A stretch of DNA of 64,000 bases, from NCBI GenBank assembly GCA_050186825.1, contig JBFWYD010000005.1, positions 1-64,000 of the forward strand, written 5' to 3'. Positions 8,717-16,279 of this stretch are shown here, one piece after another. The stretch's first letter is position 1. Every line of letters begins with the position of its first letter. Origin of the DNA: NORP233 sp050186825. GTDB lineage: Bacteria > Planctomycetota > J058. A model generated the notes under the pieces. It was not told where the DNA came from, did no database searches, and worked only from the letters and a program-made list of their open reading frames with translations. Made by a program: the position numbers and the translations under genes.

Positions 8717-9303
8717 TGGTGTGCCTCCTTGGCAGAGCGGGTGACAACGACCGCCGTGGAACGCTCCACGGCGACGACGTGAACGGGGACGCCGCGCGCG
8801 AGGGCGGCGCCGTCTTGCGCGCGGGCGGGGCGGGTGGTGCGCTTGCCCGCCGAGACGAAGGCGATGGCCCCCACGCCCGCGGGGGGGATGGCCACGCTGA
8901 CGTGGCCGGTGGTGCCCTGGCGCAGCCCGCCCTCGACCTCGCGCGGGCGCGCGCTGGCGGGGAAGTAGGCCACGAGCGCCGTCGAGAGCCCGCGCAGGGT
9001 CAGGAGCGCGGCCAGGAGCGCCGCGCCCAGGACGGGCAGCGGGCGCGCGGCGCCGAGCAGGTCGAGGGCGATCAGGCCCACGCCGCCGAACACGGTCAGC
9101 GCCAGGCCGACGAGCACCACCCCCAGCCCGCCCAGGGGCTGGTTCGCGAGCGCGTCGGCCCGCGGGCGCAGCAGCCGCGGCAGGCGGAGGCGCGCCAGGC
9201 GAGGGGCCACGACCCCGAGCCGCAGCGCGACCAGGCTCAGCAGGAGCGAGTAGCTCGCGCCCGCGCACAGGGAACCCAGGAACAGTCCTTCGAGCATCGT
9301 CAT
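8713..9303 (-). CDS. NfeD-like membrane protein, partner of flotillin
   Basis: 196 residues. An N-terminal hydrophobic segment (LFLGSLCAGASYSLLLSLVAL), two further membrane segments around 60-110, and a C-terminal domain (about 125-190; GTTGHVSVAIPPAGVGAIAFVSAGKR, VVAVERSTAVVVTR) with the beta-barrel (OB-fold) pattern of NfeD proteins. It is translationally coupled to the flotillin gene, the usual arrangement for NfeD1b/flotillin operons. The function is scaffolding or stabilising SPFH assemblies (known of the family). Start is ATG 9303; an in-frame ATG two codons later is also possible. Confidence 0.75.
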   Translation of the reverse strand: MTMLEGLFLGSLCAGASYSLLLSLVALRLGVVAPRLARLRLPRLLRPRADALANQPLGGLGVVLVGLALTVFGGVGLIALDLLGAARPLPVLGAALLAALLTLRGLSTALVAYFPASARPREVEGGLRQGTTGHVSVAIPPAGVGAIAFVSAGKRTTRPARAQDGAALARGVPVHVVAVERSTAVVVTRSAKEAHQ

Positions 9304-9716
9304 GCTCGAGGTCCGAACGAAGGACGTGCCCGCGGGCGCGGAACGGGGAGCGCAGGACTTAGGCGCGTGCTCGACCGCCCAAGCTAGTGGAAATCACCAC
9401 CTTTGGTGGCGTCCAGTGTCAGATTCGCGCCTAGCCTGCATCCGTCACCAGGATCCGGCCCTCTGGTGCCGGAGAGCGCTCGAGGACTGGCCTGGAGCTC
9501 GATCCGCGCGAGCCGACGGGCTGACACCGTGCATCAGAGGATCCTGGTGACGGAGGCGGGCCCGCAGGCATGACCTGGCTCGCGACCGTGTCGAGGACGC
9601 TCTGGCCCAGAGGAGAAGCGCCCAAGCGAGCCAGGTCGTGCCGAGGACGCTCTCTCTGAACATGATCCTAGGCCGCAGGCTTCTCCACCGAGGCACGAGG
9701 TGGTGAAGCCTGCGGG
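9304..9716. other. 413-bp intergenic region rich in inverted repeats, no convincing gene
   Basis: Between the NfeD-like gene and glpK. It contains a perfect 16-bp inverted pair, 9441-9456 (TCCGTCACCAGGATCC) and 9539-9554, whose arms extend imperfectly inward. A 15-bp pair with one mismatch lies at 9569-9583 and 9626-9640, and a third hairpin abuts glpK. A 12-bp direct repeat CGAGGACGCTCT occurs at about 9592 and 9642. A 64-codon frame (9431-9625, minus) overlaps these repeats and shows no protein-like features. Confidence 0.7.
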
Positions 9717-9721
9717 CTAGG
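9667..9721 (-). terminator. Terminator-like hairpin overlapping the glpK stop codon
   Basis: Arms 9667-9689 (CCTAGGCCGCAGGCTTCTCCACC) and 9699-9721 pair over 23 bp with two mismatches around a short loop. The glpK stop (TAG, 9717-9719) lies inside the outer stem. No U-tract follows on the minus strand, so an intrinsic terminator is uncertain; it may protect the 3' end or work with Rho. Confidence 0.5.
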
Positions 9722-11189
9722 CGGTGCGGCAGCGCGCGACGGCGGCCTTCCAGCCGGCGTAGAGGCGCTCGCGCTCGTCGGGGCCCATGGCTGGCTCGAA
9801 CACCTTGTCGATCCCGAGGACGGCCTCGACCTCGGCGAAGTCCTTCCAGAAGCCCGCGCCGAGGCCGGCCAGGAAGGCGGCGCCCTGGGCGGTGGTCTCT
9901 ATGTTCTTGGGCCGGACCACGGGGATCCCGAGGATGTCGGCCTGGAACTGCATCAGGAGCTCGTTGGTGCAGGCGCCGCCGTCCACGCGCAGCTCGCCGA
10001 GCGCGCCCGCGCTGCCCAGGTCTGCCTTGAGCGCCTCGATCAGGTCGCGCGACTGATACGCGATGCTCTCCAGGGCGGCCCGCACGATGTGGCTGGCGTT
10101 CGCGCCGCGGGTCAGCCCCGTGATGATCCCGCGCGCGTCCTGGTCCCAGTAGGGCGTGCCGAGGCCGACGAAGGCCGGGACCAGGTAGACGCCGTGGTTG
10201 TCCTGGGCCGCGAGCTGCTCGCTGGCGGGCGCGCTGGGGATGAGCTTCAGCTCGTCGCGCAGCCACTGGATGACCGCGCCGCCCACGAACACGGAGCCCT
10301 CGAGGCAGTAGACCGGCTCGCCGCGCTCGTCGCAGCCGAGCGTGGTCAGGAGCCCGTTGTCCGAGCTCACCGGCTCGGGGCCGGCGTTGAGCAGCGCGAA
10401 GCAGCCCGTGCCGTAGGTGTTCTTGGCCTGGCCGGGGCGCACGCAGCCCTGGCCGAACAGGGCGGCCTGCTGGTCGCCCGCGATCCCGGTGATCGGGACC
10501 TCGGCGCCGAACACCTCGGCCGAGGTCGTCCCGAAGTGCCCGGCCGAGGGCACGACCTTGGGCAGGACCGAGCGCGGCACGTTCAGGAGCCCGAGCAGCT
10601 CGTCGTCCCAGGCGCGGGCGTGGATGTCGAACATCAGGGTGCGCGAGGCGTTGGTGGGGTCGGTCACGTGGGCGGCCCCGCCGCTCAGGCGGTCCACCAG
10701 CCAGGTGTCGATGGTCCCGAAGCGGGCGCGCCCGGCCTCGGCGCCGGCGCGCGCGGCCGGGACGTGCTCGAGGATCCACTCGACCTTGGTCCCCGAGAAG
10801 TAGGCGTCGACCACGAGCCCGGTCTTCTGGCGGAAGGTCTGGGCGTGGGCCTTGAGCGCCTGGCAGCGCTTGGCCGTGCGCCGGCACTGCCACACGATCG
10901 CGTGGTGGTAGGGGCGGCGCGTCTCGGCGTCCCACAGGACCGTCGTCTCGCGCTGGTTGGTGATCCCGATCGCGGCCACCTGGGCGCGGGGGGTGTCGCT
11001 CAGGACCTCACCCAGGAGGCCCTGGGTCACCTGCCAGATCTCCTCGGCGTCGTGCTCGACCCAGCCGGCCTGGGGGTAGTGCTGCTTGAACTCGCGGTTG
11101 AGCTTGCGCTTCACCTGGCCCTGGGCGTCGAACAGGAGCACGGTCACGCCGGTGGTGCCGGCGTCGATGGCGAGCACGTACTTGCTCAT
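9717..11189 (-). CDS. glpK: Glycerol kinase
   Basis: 490 residues, the usual length for GlpK (about 500). It phosphorylates glycerol with ATP to sn-glycerol 3-phosphate in the cytoplasm. Motifs: phosphate-binding AIDAGTTGVTVLLFD at the N-terminus, GWVEHDAEEIW, the NQRETTVLWD segment, TFRQKTGLVVDAYFSGTK, IDTWLVDRLSGG, PITGIAGDQQAALFGQ, NTYGTGCFALLN and the FGGY C-terminal signature around LRVDGGACTNELLMQFQADI. AGGAGGT lies just upstream of the ATG. No glpF or glpD is adjacent; it stands alone, divergent from a CPBP protease gene. Confidence 0.96.
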   Translation of the reverse strand: MSKYVLAIDAGTTGVTVLLFDAQGQVKRKLNREFKQHYPQAGWVEHDAEEIWQVTQGLLGEVLSDTPRAQVAAIGITNQRETTVLWDAETRRPYHHAIVWQCRRTAKRCQALKAHAQTFRQKTGLVVDAYFSGTKVEWILEHVPAARAGAEAGRARFGTIDTWLVDRLSGGAAHVTDPTNASRTLMFDIHARAWDDELLGLLNVPRSVLPKVVPSAGHFGTTSAEVFGAEVPITGIAGDQQAALFGQGCVRPGQAKNTYGTGCFALLNAGPEPVSSDNGLLTTLGCDERGEPVYCLEGSVFVGGAVIQWLRDELKLIPSAPASEQLAAQDNHGVYLVPAFVGLGTPYWDQDARGIITGLTRGANASHIVRAALESIAYQSRDLIEALKADLGSAGALGELRVDGGACTNELLMQFQADILGIPVVRPKNIETTAQGAAFLAGLGAGFWKDFAEVEAVLGIDKVFEPAMGPDERERLYAGWKAAVARCRTA

Positions 11190-11282
11190 GGGACCTCCTG
11201 GAGGCGGGGCGCCACCCTACTCGCGGGGCAGGGGGAGGACAACGCAGTGGAGGGAGCAGGGGAGGCCGGTATCCTCGCGCGC

Positions 11283-12335
11283 GTGAGCGCGGCCCCGAGA
11301 CCCTCTCCCGCCTTCCTGCTCGCCTCCGCGCTCGCGGCGCTGGGCGGGGCCTGGCTGTGCATCGAGGCCGAGGCGGCGGAGCTCATCACGCGCGGGGCGG
11401 CCAAGCACCGCGAGGAGCTGCTCGCGGCCGGACGCGCGCTGCGCGCCGAGGCGCCGCGCTTCGTGGCGGCGGTGGGCCCGCTCCTGTTCGCCTTGCTCGT
11501 GCTGACCCATCCCGGCGCGAGGACCCGCGTGGCCGGGCTGGGCGCGCGCCGGGCCGCGGGGCTCGCGGCCGGGCTCACGGCCTGGACCTTCCTGCTGCTG
11601 GGCCTCGCCCCCGCCCGCTACCCCGCCTTCGACCCCTGGTCCTTCGCGATCCTCGTCCTGGCCGCGATCGCGGTGACCCTGACCGGCGGTGAGCTGCGCC
11701 GCACCGGCCCGGGGCTGACGGGCCCGGCGCTGCTGCTGTGGCTGGCGATGTGGGTCCCCTTCGATCTGCGCAGCTACCGCGCGCTGTGGCTGGGGCCGCC
11801 GGGCCTCGACTACGCGGTGTTCGCGCTCTGGATCACGACCCTGGCCGCGCTCGCCTTCGGCGCGCTCCCCGAGGACGAGCGGCTCGGGCTCCGGCTCCCT
11901 GGGCTGCGCGACCTCGGGCACGGGCTGGGCTGGCTGCTGGCCTTCGGCGCGCTGGCCATCCCGCTCGGGCTCGGGCTCGGCTTCCTGAAGCCGAACGTGG
12001 GGCTCGACGCGGCGAGCACGGTGCTGGCGTTCCTGGGGATCCTGCTCACGGTGGCGCTCCCCGAGGAGCTCTTCTTCCGCGGGGTGCTCGACGCGCGGCT
12101 GCAGGCCAGCCTGCCAGGGCGACCCTGGGCGAGCTTGCTCGCCTCGAGCTCCCTGTTCGGGCTGATGCACTGGAACAACGCGGGGTCGCTCCGGGAGCGG
12201 CTGGCCTACGTGTTCCTGGCCACGATCGCGGGCGGCTTCTACGGCTTGGCGTATCGCAGGAGCGGCGGGCTGTGGGCCGCGGTGCTGGCCCACACCCTGG
12301 TGGACGTGCTCTGGAAGCTGCTGCTCCACCGCTGA
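11283..12335 (+). CDS. CPBP family intramembrane metalloprotease
   Basis: 350 residues from GTG (MSAAPRPSPAFLLAS), with about eight hydrophobic segments. The C-terminal third carries the CPBP (CAAX protease/bacteriocin-processing, Abi) motifs: glutamate pair in VALPEELFFRGVLDARL, FGLMHWNN with the metal-binding His, and LAHTLVDVLWK. This matches motifs 1-3 of the family. Substrates of bacterial members are mostly unknown. The reading frame is open far upstream through the glpK antisense strand, so the GTG is chosen as the first start after glpK; no strong ribosome site is seen and the start is uncertain. Confidence 0.82.
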   Translation: MSAAPRPSPAFLLASALAALGGAWLCIEAEAAELITRGAAKHREELLAAGRALRAEAPRFVAAVGPLLFALLVLTHPGARTRVAGLGARRAAGLAAGLTAWTFLLLGLAPARYPAFDPWSFAILVLAAIAVTLTGGELRRTGPGLTGPALLLWLAMWVPFDLRSYRALWLGPPGLDYAVFALWITTLAALAFGALPEDERLGLRLPGLRDLGHGLGWLLAFGALAIPLGLGLGFLKPNVGLDAASTVLAFLGILLTVALPEELFFRGVLDARLQASLPGRPWASLLASSSLFGLMHWNNAGSLRERLAYVFLATIAGGFYGLAYRRSGGLWAAVLAHTLVDVLWKLLLHR

Positions 12336-12344
12336 GGAGCGGGG

Positions 12345-12908
12345 CTACTCCGGATCGCGGAAGTAGTCGCGCCGGACCCTGACATAGAGCGCGAACAGCC
12401 ACCAGCAGAGGACCACCGTGACGGCCGCGGTAGCCGTGAGCTGGACGACCGACTTCTCGGAGACCAGGAGCGAGCGGAAGTTCCCAGCTGTGCTCCGCAG
12501 CTCGGCGTGGAGCCCCTGGGTGTCCAAGGCGTAGCGCAGCTTGTCGAGGGTGTAGATGCCCGTGACGATGAAGGTCAGGCGATACCCCCAGCGGCGGCCG
12601 AGATAGAGCCCGACCCCCAGGCCGCAGAACATCGCGACGTACAGCAGGTGGTAGGCGTTGGCGATCAGCCCGGCGCGCATCGCTCCGAACAGCGGGACCG
12701 CCTTCCCGAGGCTGGTCGATTCGAGCAGCCCGGAGCAGAGCAGGAGCGCCCCCGTGCTCTTCATGGTGAAGACGGTGAGTGCGCCTGGTCCGCTAGCCGG
12801 GACGGGGCGCGCTGGAGGGTGCCACTCCCCGCCCTCCTGGCGGGCGCCGCAGAAGCGGCAGAGGATGGCCTCGTCCTGGATCTCCTCGGCGCAGAAGGGG
12901 CACTTCAC
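12345..12908 (-). CDS. Zinc-ribbon membrane protein of unknown function
   Basis: 187 residues from GTG. An N-terminal zinc ribbon (KCPFCAEEIQDEAILCRFCG; two CxxC pairs) is followed by a Pro-rich linker and about four hydrophobic segments (ALLLCSGLLES, NAYHLLYVAMFCGLGVGLYL, RLTFIVTGIYTL, LTATAAVTVVLCWWLFALYV). AGGAGG about 11 nt upstream of GTG 12908 and the family habit of starting directly at the ribbon decide the start; a longer ATG start (12952) is less likely. Convergent with the CPBP gene (9 bp between stop codons) and divergent from the peroxiredoxin. Confidence 0.65.
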   Translation of the reverse strand: MKCPFCAEEIQDEAILCRFCGARQEGGEWHPPARPVPASGPGALTVFTMKSTGALLLCSGLLESTSLGKAVPLFGAMRAGLIANAYHLLYVAMFCGLGVGLYLGRRWGYRLTFIVTGIYTLDKLRYALDTQGLHAELRSTAGNFRSLLVSEKSVVQLTATAAVTVVLCWWLFALYVRVRRDYFRDPE

Positions 12909-13041
12909 TGGCGCTCTCGCCTCCTGCCTCGACCCGAAGGGGACGAGCATGACACGTCTGGGCCCGAAGGGGCGTCCGGGACCTGCGCTGGCCAGCGTAA
13001 AGTCACCCCCCAGCGCGCTGGAGGCCGCTCCATCCTTCGCC

Positions 13042-13069
13042 TTGCGGGCGCTGGGGGCCTGGGGATAAT
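13042..13069 (+). promoter_or_regulatory. Predicted housekeeping promoter of the peroxiredoxin gene
   Basis: TTGCGG (13042-13047), 16-nt spacer, GATAAT (13064-13069). This predicts a start near 13076 and a leader of about 117 nt. It is the best sigma-70-like match in the intergenic region; weak -35, good -10. Confidence 0.4.
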
Positions 13070-13114
13070 CCCGCCTCCCTGGGGTGGGTATGGCCGGCGA
13101 CGGCCCGCCCATCC

Positions 13115-13140
13115 CGCGCCGCGAGGTCCCTCGCGGCGCG
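13115..13140 (+). promoter_or_regulatory. Perfect hairpin in the peroxiredoxin 5' leader
   Basis: CGCGCCGCGAG (13115-13125), loop GTCC, CTCGCGGCGCG (13130-13140): a perfect 11-bp stem about 50 nt before the start codon. It may be an operator, an mRNA-stabilising leader hairpin or an attenuator; no U-tract follows. Confidence 0.5.
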
Positions 13141-13192
13141 ACCGACGCTGCTCCGAGCGAGCGAGACACCCCCCAAGAGAGAAGAGGGAAGC

Positions 13193-13780
13193 ATGCCCCT
13201 AGTGACCTCCAAGGCCCCGACCTTCACCGCCAACGCGGTGGTCGGCAAGAAGATCGTCAACAACATGACCTTCGACCAGATCCACGACGGCAAGTGGCTG
13301 GTGCTCTTCTTCTATCCCCTCGACTTTACGTTCGTCTGCCCGACCGAGATCATCGCCTTCAGCGACGCCTCGGCGAAGTTCAGCGAGATCGGCGCCAAGG
13401 TGGCGGCGGTGTCGGTCGACAGCCACTTCACCCACCTGGCCTGGGTCAACACCCCCCGCGCCCAGGGCGGCCTCGGTGAGGTCACCTTCCCGCTCGTCGC
13501 CGACCTCAACAAGGAGATCGCGAAGAGCTACGACGTGCTGCTCCCCGGCGGGATCGCGCTGCGCGGCCTGTTCATCATCGACCCGGCCGGCACCGTCCGC
13601 CACGCGACCATCAACGACCTGCCCGTCGGCCGCAACGTCGACGAGGCGATCCGCGTGATCAAGGCCTTCCAGTTCGTCGCCGAGCACGGCGAGGTCTGCC
13701 CGGCCAACTGGACCCCCGGCGCCGACACCATGAAGCCGGACCCGGTGGGCAGCAAGGAGTACTTCTCGAAGCACGGCTAG
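13193..13780 (+). CDS. ahpC: Typical 2-Cys peroxiredoxin (AhpC/Prx1 class)
   Basis: 195 residues. A cytoplasmic thiol peroxidase that reduces H2O2, organic peroxides and peroxynitrite. Peroxidatic Cys in FYPLDFTFVCPTEI (about residue 49), with the conserved Thr and Arg (TPRAQGGLG; IDPAGTVRH), and resolving Cys in HGEVCPANW (about 167). The C-terminal tail ends KEYFSKHG, the YF motif of hyperoxidation-sensitive Prx1/AhpC. All key residues are intact. No ahpF is adjacent, so the reductant is probably thioredoxin or encoded elsewhere. Strong hairpins lie before and after the gene. Confidence 0.93.
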   Translation: MPLVTSKAPTFTANAVVGKKIVNNMTFDQIHDGKWLVLFFYPLDFTFVCPTEIIAFSDASAKFSEIGAKVAAVSVDSHFTHLAWVNTPRAQGGLGEVTFPLVADLNKEIAKSYDVLLPGGIALRGLFIIDPAGTVRHATINDLPVGRNVDEAIRVIKAFQFVAEHGEVCPANWTPGADTMKPDPVGSKEYFSKHG

Positions 13781-13805
13781 GCGCTCGCCTTCAGCCGCTT
13801 CGCGC

Positions 13806-13834
13806 GCGCGACCCCGGCCGTCCTGGCCGGGGTC
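13806..13834 (+). terminator. Hairpin terminator candidate after the peroxiredoxin gene
   Basis: GCGACCCCGGCC (13806-13817), loop GTCCT, GGCCGGGGTCGC (13823-13834): perfect 12-bp stem beginning 25 bp after the stop codon. No poly-T follows. The stem resembles that of the 47711-47738 terminator. Confidence 0.6.
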
Positions 13835-14020
13835 GCGTCGTGTACGGCCAGCCGAAGGGGGAGTCGCCAGACGTTTTTCATGCCAGCGCTGAAAAGCTGA
13901 GCCGCACCTGGGGCGCGTGTGCGACGCAGCCCCCGCAAGTCACGAGCGCTCCGGGCCAGGGACACGAGGCACGCCGTCTGCCCGCGAGGCCGGGCGGAAG
14001 CAAGGAAGGAAGGTGCCCCC

Positions 14021-14752
14021 GTGACTCGAAACACCCTGGTCCCCGCCCTGGCGGCGGTGGGCCTGCTCATCGCCGCCTCGGCCGAGGCGGCGCGCGCCGA
14101 GACCGTGGAGGTCACGGCGACCGCCCTCAACGTCCGCTCCGGCCCCAGCACGCGCTACCGCGTGGTCGGCGTGGCCCGCCGCGGCCAGCGCTTCGCGGTC
14201 ACCGGCCGCTCGGGCGCGTGGCGCCGGATCAGCGCCGGCTGGCTGCACTCGGCCTACACGCGCGTGGTCTCGGGGGCGGCCGCCGCGCCGGCCCCGGTCG
14301 CCGCCGCGCCGGAGCGCCCGCGCTCGCGGGCGGGCTTCATCCAGCTCCGCGCCTCGGGCCCGGGCTACGCGGCCTACTCGGCCGCGTCCGGCCGCTGGGG
14401 CGTGCCGCGCTTCATCTACGCCATCGAGCGCGCGGCGCGCCGCTGGAAGGCCGAGGGCCGCCGCGCGCGCCTGCGCGTGGGCGACATCAGCCGCGAGAAC
14501 GGCGGCTACTTCTACCCGCACGTGAGCCATCGCGTGGGCAAGGACGCGGACATCTCGCCCCTGCGCAACGACGGGCGCGAGCTCCCGGTCACGCGCTTCG
14601 ACCGCGCCTACAGCCGCGCGCTCACCGCTCACGCGATCCAGCTCCTGCGCAACGAGCTGCGCCCGAGCCTGGTGCTCTTCAACGACCGCGGCGTGGGCGG
14701 CGTGACCTACTGGCCGGGTCACGACAACCACTTCCACTACCGCGTCCCGTAG
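14021..14752 (+). CDS. Secreted SH3b-domain MepA-like (M74) murein endopeptidase
   Basis: 243 residues from GTG, with GGAAGG 9 nt upstream. Signal peptide (LVPALAAVGLLIAASAEAARA), bacterial SH3 domain (about 27-80; VTATALNVRSGPSTRYRVVG, GWLHSAYTRVV), an Ala/Pro linker, then a penicillin-insensitive murein endopeptidase-like domain (about 105-243). The metal-ligand motifs of the LAS/M74 clan are visible: YPHVSHRVGKDADIS (His and Asp) and the C-terminal HDNHFHYRVP (HxH). It probably cleaves peptidoglycan cross-links in the periplasm, with the SH3 domain binding stem peptides. The long in-frame extension upstream of the GTG is rejected because it lacks a ribosome site. Confidence 0.82.
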   Translation: MTRNTLVPALAAVGLLIAASAEAARAETVEVTATALNVRSGPSTRYRVVGVARRGQRFAVTGRSGAWRRISAGWLHSAYTRVVSGAAAAPAPVAAAPERPRSRAGFIQLRASGPGYAAYSAASGRWGVPRFIYAIERAARRWKAEGRRARLRVGDISRENGGYFYPHVSHRVGKDADISPLRNDGRELPVTRFDRAYSRALTAHAIQLLRNELRPSLVLFNDRGVGGVTYWPGHDNHFHYRVP

Positions 14753-14759
14753 GCCGGCC

Positions 14760-14922
14760 GACCGGTCGTCTCGGCCCCGAGCCGCGGGCGTCCCGCCGGC
14801 GGCCCCGCCAGGAGACCGGTCGTCTAGCGGCACGGTGGCCAATCAGGTGGCCAGCACGGTGGCCAGCACGGTGGCCAGGGTCGAGTCGCCGGACGACGGG
14901 TCCGCCAGTCGACCGGTCGTCT
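14760..14922. repeat. Compound repeat array: GACCGGTCGTCT x3 and GGTGGCCA x4
   Basis: The 12-mer GACCGGTCGTCT (core palindrome GACCGGTC) occurs at 14760-14771, 14814-14825 and 14911-14922. Between the second and third copies, GGTGGCCA recurs exactly every 12 bp at 14834, 14846, 14858 and 14870, spaced by GCAC or ATCA. A degenerate inverted copy GACGACGGGTC lies at about 14893-14903. It sits between two convergent genes; the last copy overlaps the stop codon of the minus-strand gene. Function unknown. Confidence 0.75.
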
Positions 14923-16060
14923 AAGCAGTGATCGCCGCCAGGACCATCCCGAGCGCGCTCCAATCCGCGCGCGGGTCGGCCAGCAGGTCGCCCACGCGCA
15001 GCAGCTCGGGGGAGGTGCGCTCGCAGCCGTCGGGGTGGGTGGGCCGGCCGGCGCGCGCGCGCAGCTCGGCGAGCTCCTCGGCGGAGAGCTCGAGCGCGTA
15101 GAGGTGCGCGCGATGCCCGAGCAGCGTGGCGGCCAACTGGCGCGCGCCCACGGGGCGGAGCCGCTCGGCCGCGACGCGCAGGCCGACCTCCTCCCACAGC
15201 TCCTCGGCGGCGACGGCCCGCGGGTCGAGCTCGGGGTCGTCGCTCGAGCCGCCCGGCAGCTCGAGCACCTGCGCGGCCGGGTTGGCCACGGCGCTGCGGA
15301 ACTCGCTCACGAGCAGGAGCTCGTGCTCGGCGAGGCTCGCGCCGCGGCGATAGGCCAGGACCGCGCTGGCGTCCGGGCGCGCGATCACGACCTCGCGGTC
15401 CTTGACCCGGTCCTCGGCCGCGACGCGCACCGTGGGGCGCAGGGCCCACAGGAAGGTGCGGCCGCGCTTGCGCAGGTGCCAGAGCACGCGCGCCCCGAGC
15501 AGCTCGTTGCCGGCGGCGCGCTGGGCTCGATACCAGGCCTGGAAGCCGGGCGTGCGCCACACGAACAGGGGGACCTCGGTCTCGGCGCCCGCGCGCAGGG
15601 CGCCCTCGCCCACGAGCGCCAGCGCGGCGGCCAGGGTCTCCTCGAGGGAGTCCGCCAGCGGGACCCCGAGCTGCGCGGCCTGGCGGCGGATGTAGTCGAC
15701 GCGCTCGGCCTCGGGCGGCGTCCCGAGCACGGCCTTGCCGCTCCGGCACCAGGCGCCCCACTCCACGTTGGTGGTCAGGGCCGGGAGGGTCTGCATGGCG
15801 CGCGGGACCCAGAACACCACCGCGTCGGCGCGCTGCAGGCAGTCCTCCTCCCAAGCCATCTGCGCGTCGAGCTCGTAGGGCGTCGCGCGCTCGCGATGCT
15901 CCGGCACGAACACCACGCCCGAGTAGCCGCGCGCAGCCAGGAGCTCGAGGGCGCGCGGCCGCCACGATGCGACCTCGGGGCTGCGGGGGGTCGGCCCCGC
16001 CAGGAAGATCGAGGCCGCGTACTCCCGCGGCGGGGACTCACCGGACCACACGACCTGCAC
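14921..16060 (-). CDS. Nucleoside 2-deoxyribosyltransferase-like domain fused to a Nudix hydrolase
   Basis: About 379 residues. The N-terminal half (about 10-150) matches the nucleoside 2-deoxyribosyltransferase-like family (PF15891 type): SIFLAGPTPRSPEVASWRPRALELL, VVFVPEHR, YELDAQMAWEEDCLQRADAVVFWVPR, and LTTNVEWGAW with the putative catalytic Glu. The C-terminal half (about 220-375) is a Nudix-type domain with LELPGGSSDDPE and AVAAEELWEEVGL; the Nudix-box Arg of REUxEE is replaced by Glu. The pairing suggests repair or recycling of modified nucleotides (inference). GTG 16060 has GGAGGT just upstream, GTG 16066 is an alternative, and the open frame runs on to 16330 in doubtful sequence. Flanked on both sides by repeat arrays. 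Confidence 0.72.
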   Translation of the reverse strand: MQVVWSGESPPREYAASIFLAGPTPRSPEVASWRPRALELLAARGYSGVVFVPEHRERATPYELDAQMAWEEDCLQRADAVVFWVPRAMQTLPALTTNVEWGAWCRSGKAVLGTPPEAERVDYIRRQAAQLGVPLADSLEETLAAALALVGEGALRAGAETEVPLFVWRTPGFQAWYRAQRAAGNELLGARVLWHLRKRGRTFLWALRPTVRVAAEDRVKDREVVIARPDASAVLAYRRGASLAEHELLLVSEFRSAVANPAAQVLELPGGSSDDPELDPRAVAAEELWEEVGLRVAAERLRPVGARQLAATLLGHRAHLYALELSAEELAELRARAGRPTHPDGCERTSPELLRVGDLLADPRADWSALGMVLAAITA

Positions 16061-16279
16061 GGGCACCTCCGCGCCCCAGGAAGGCGCCGGGTGCCGGGGG
16101 CTTCCAGGGGCTATCGGTCCGAGGTCGCCCCTGAGTACTAGCGCGCCTCGCGCCAACGCTGGCGGAGGGCTGGTCCCCACCAGGCCGAAGGGAGGATCAT
16201 CACGGCGCGCGTGAGCTCGGGGGCCACGAGCAGAGGGAAGCTCCGCTCGGACAGGAAGCCCTGGGTCGAAGCTAATGCG

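Noticed and set aside
9431..9625. 64-codon frame on the minus strand in the glpK-nfeD gap
   Set aside because: It overlaps the inverted repeats, has no ribosome site and no protein-like pattern.
14021..14752. A second upstream start extending the SH3-M74 protein to 13919
   Set aside because: The extension is Arg/Ser-rich, has no signal peptide or ribosome site, and would bury the clear signal peptide that follows GTG 14021.
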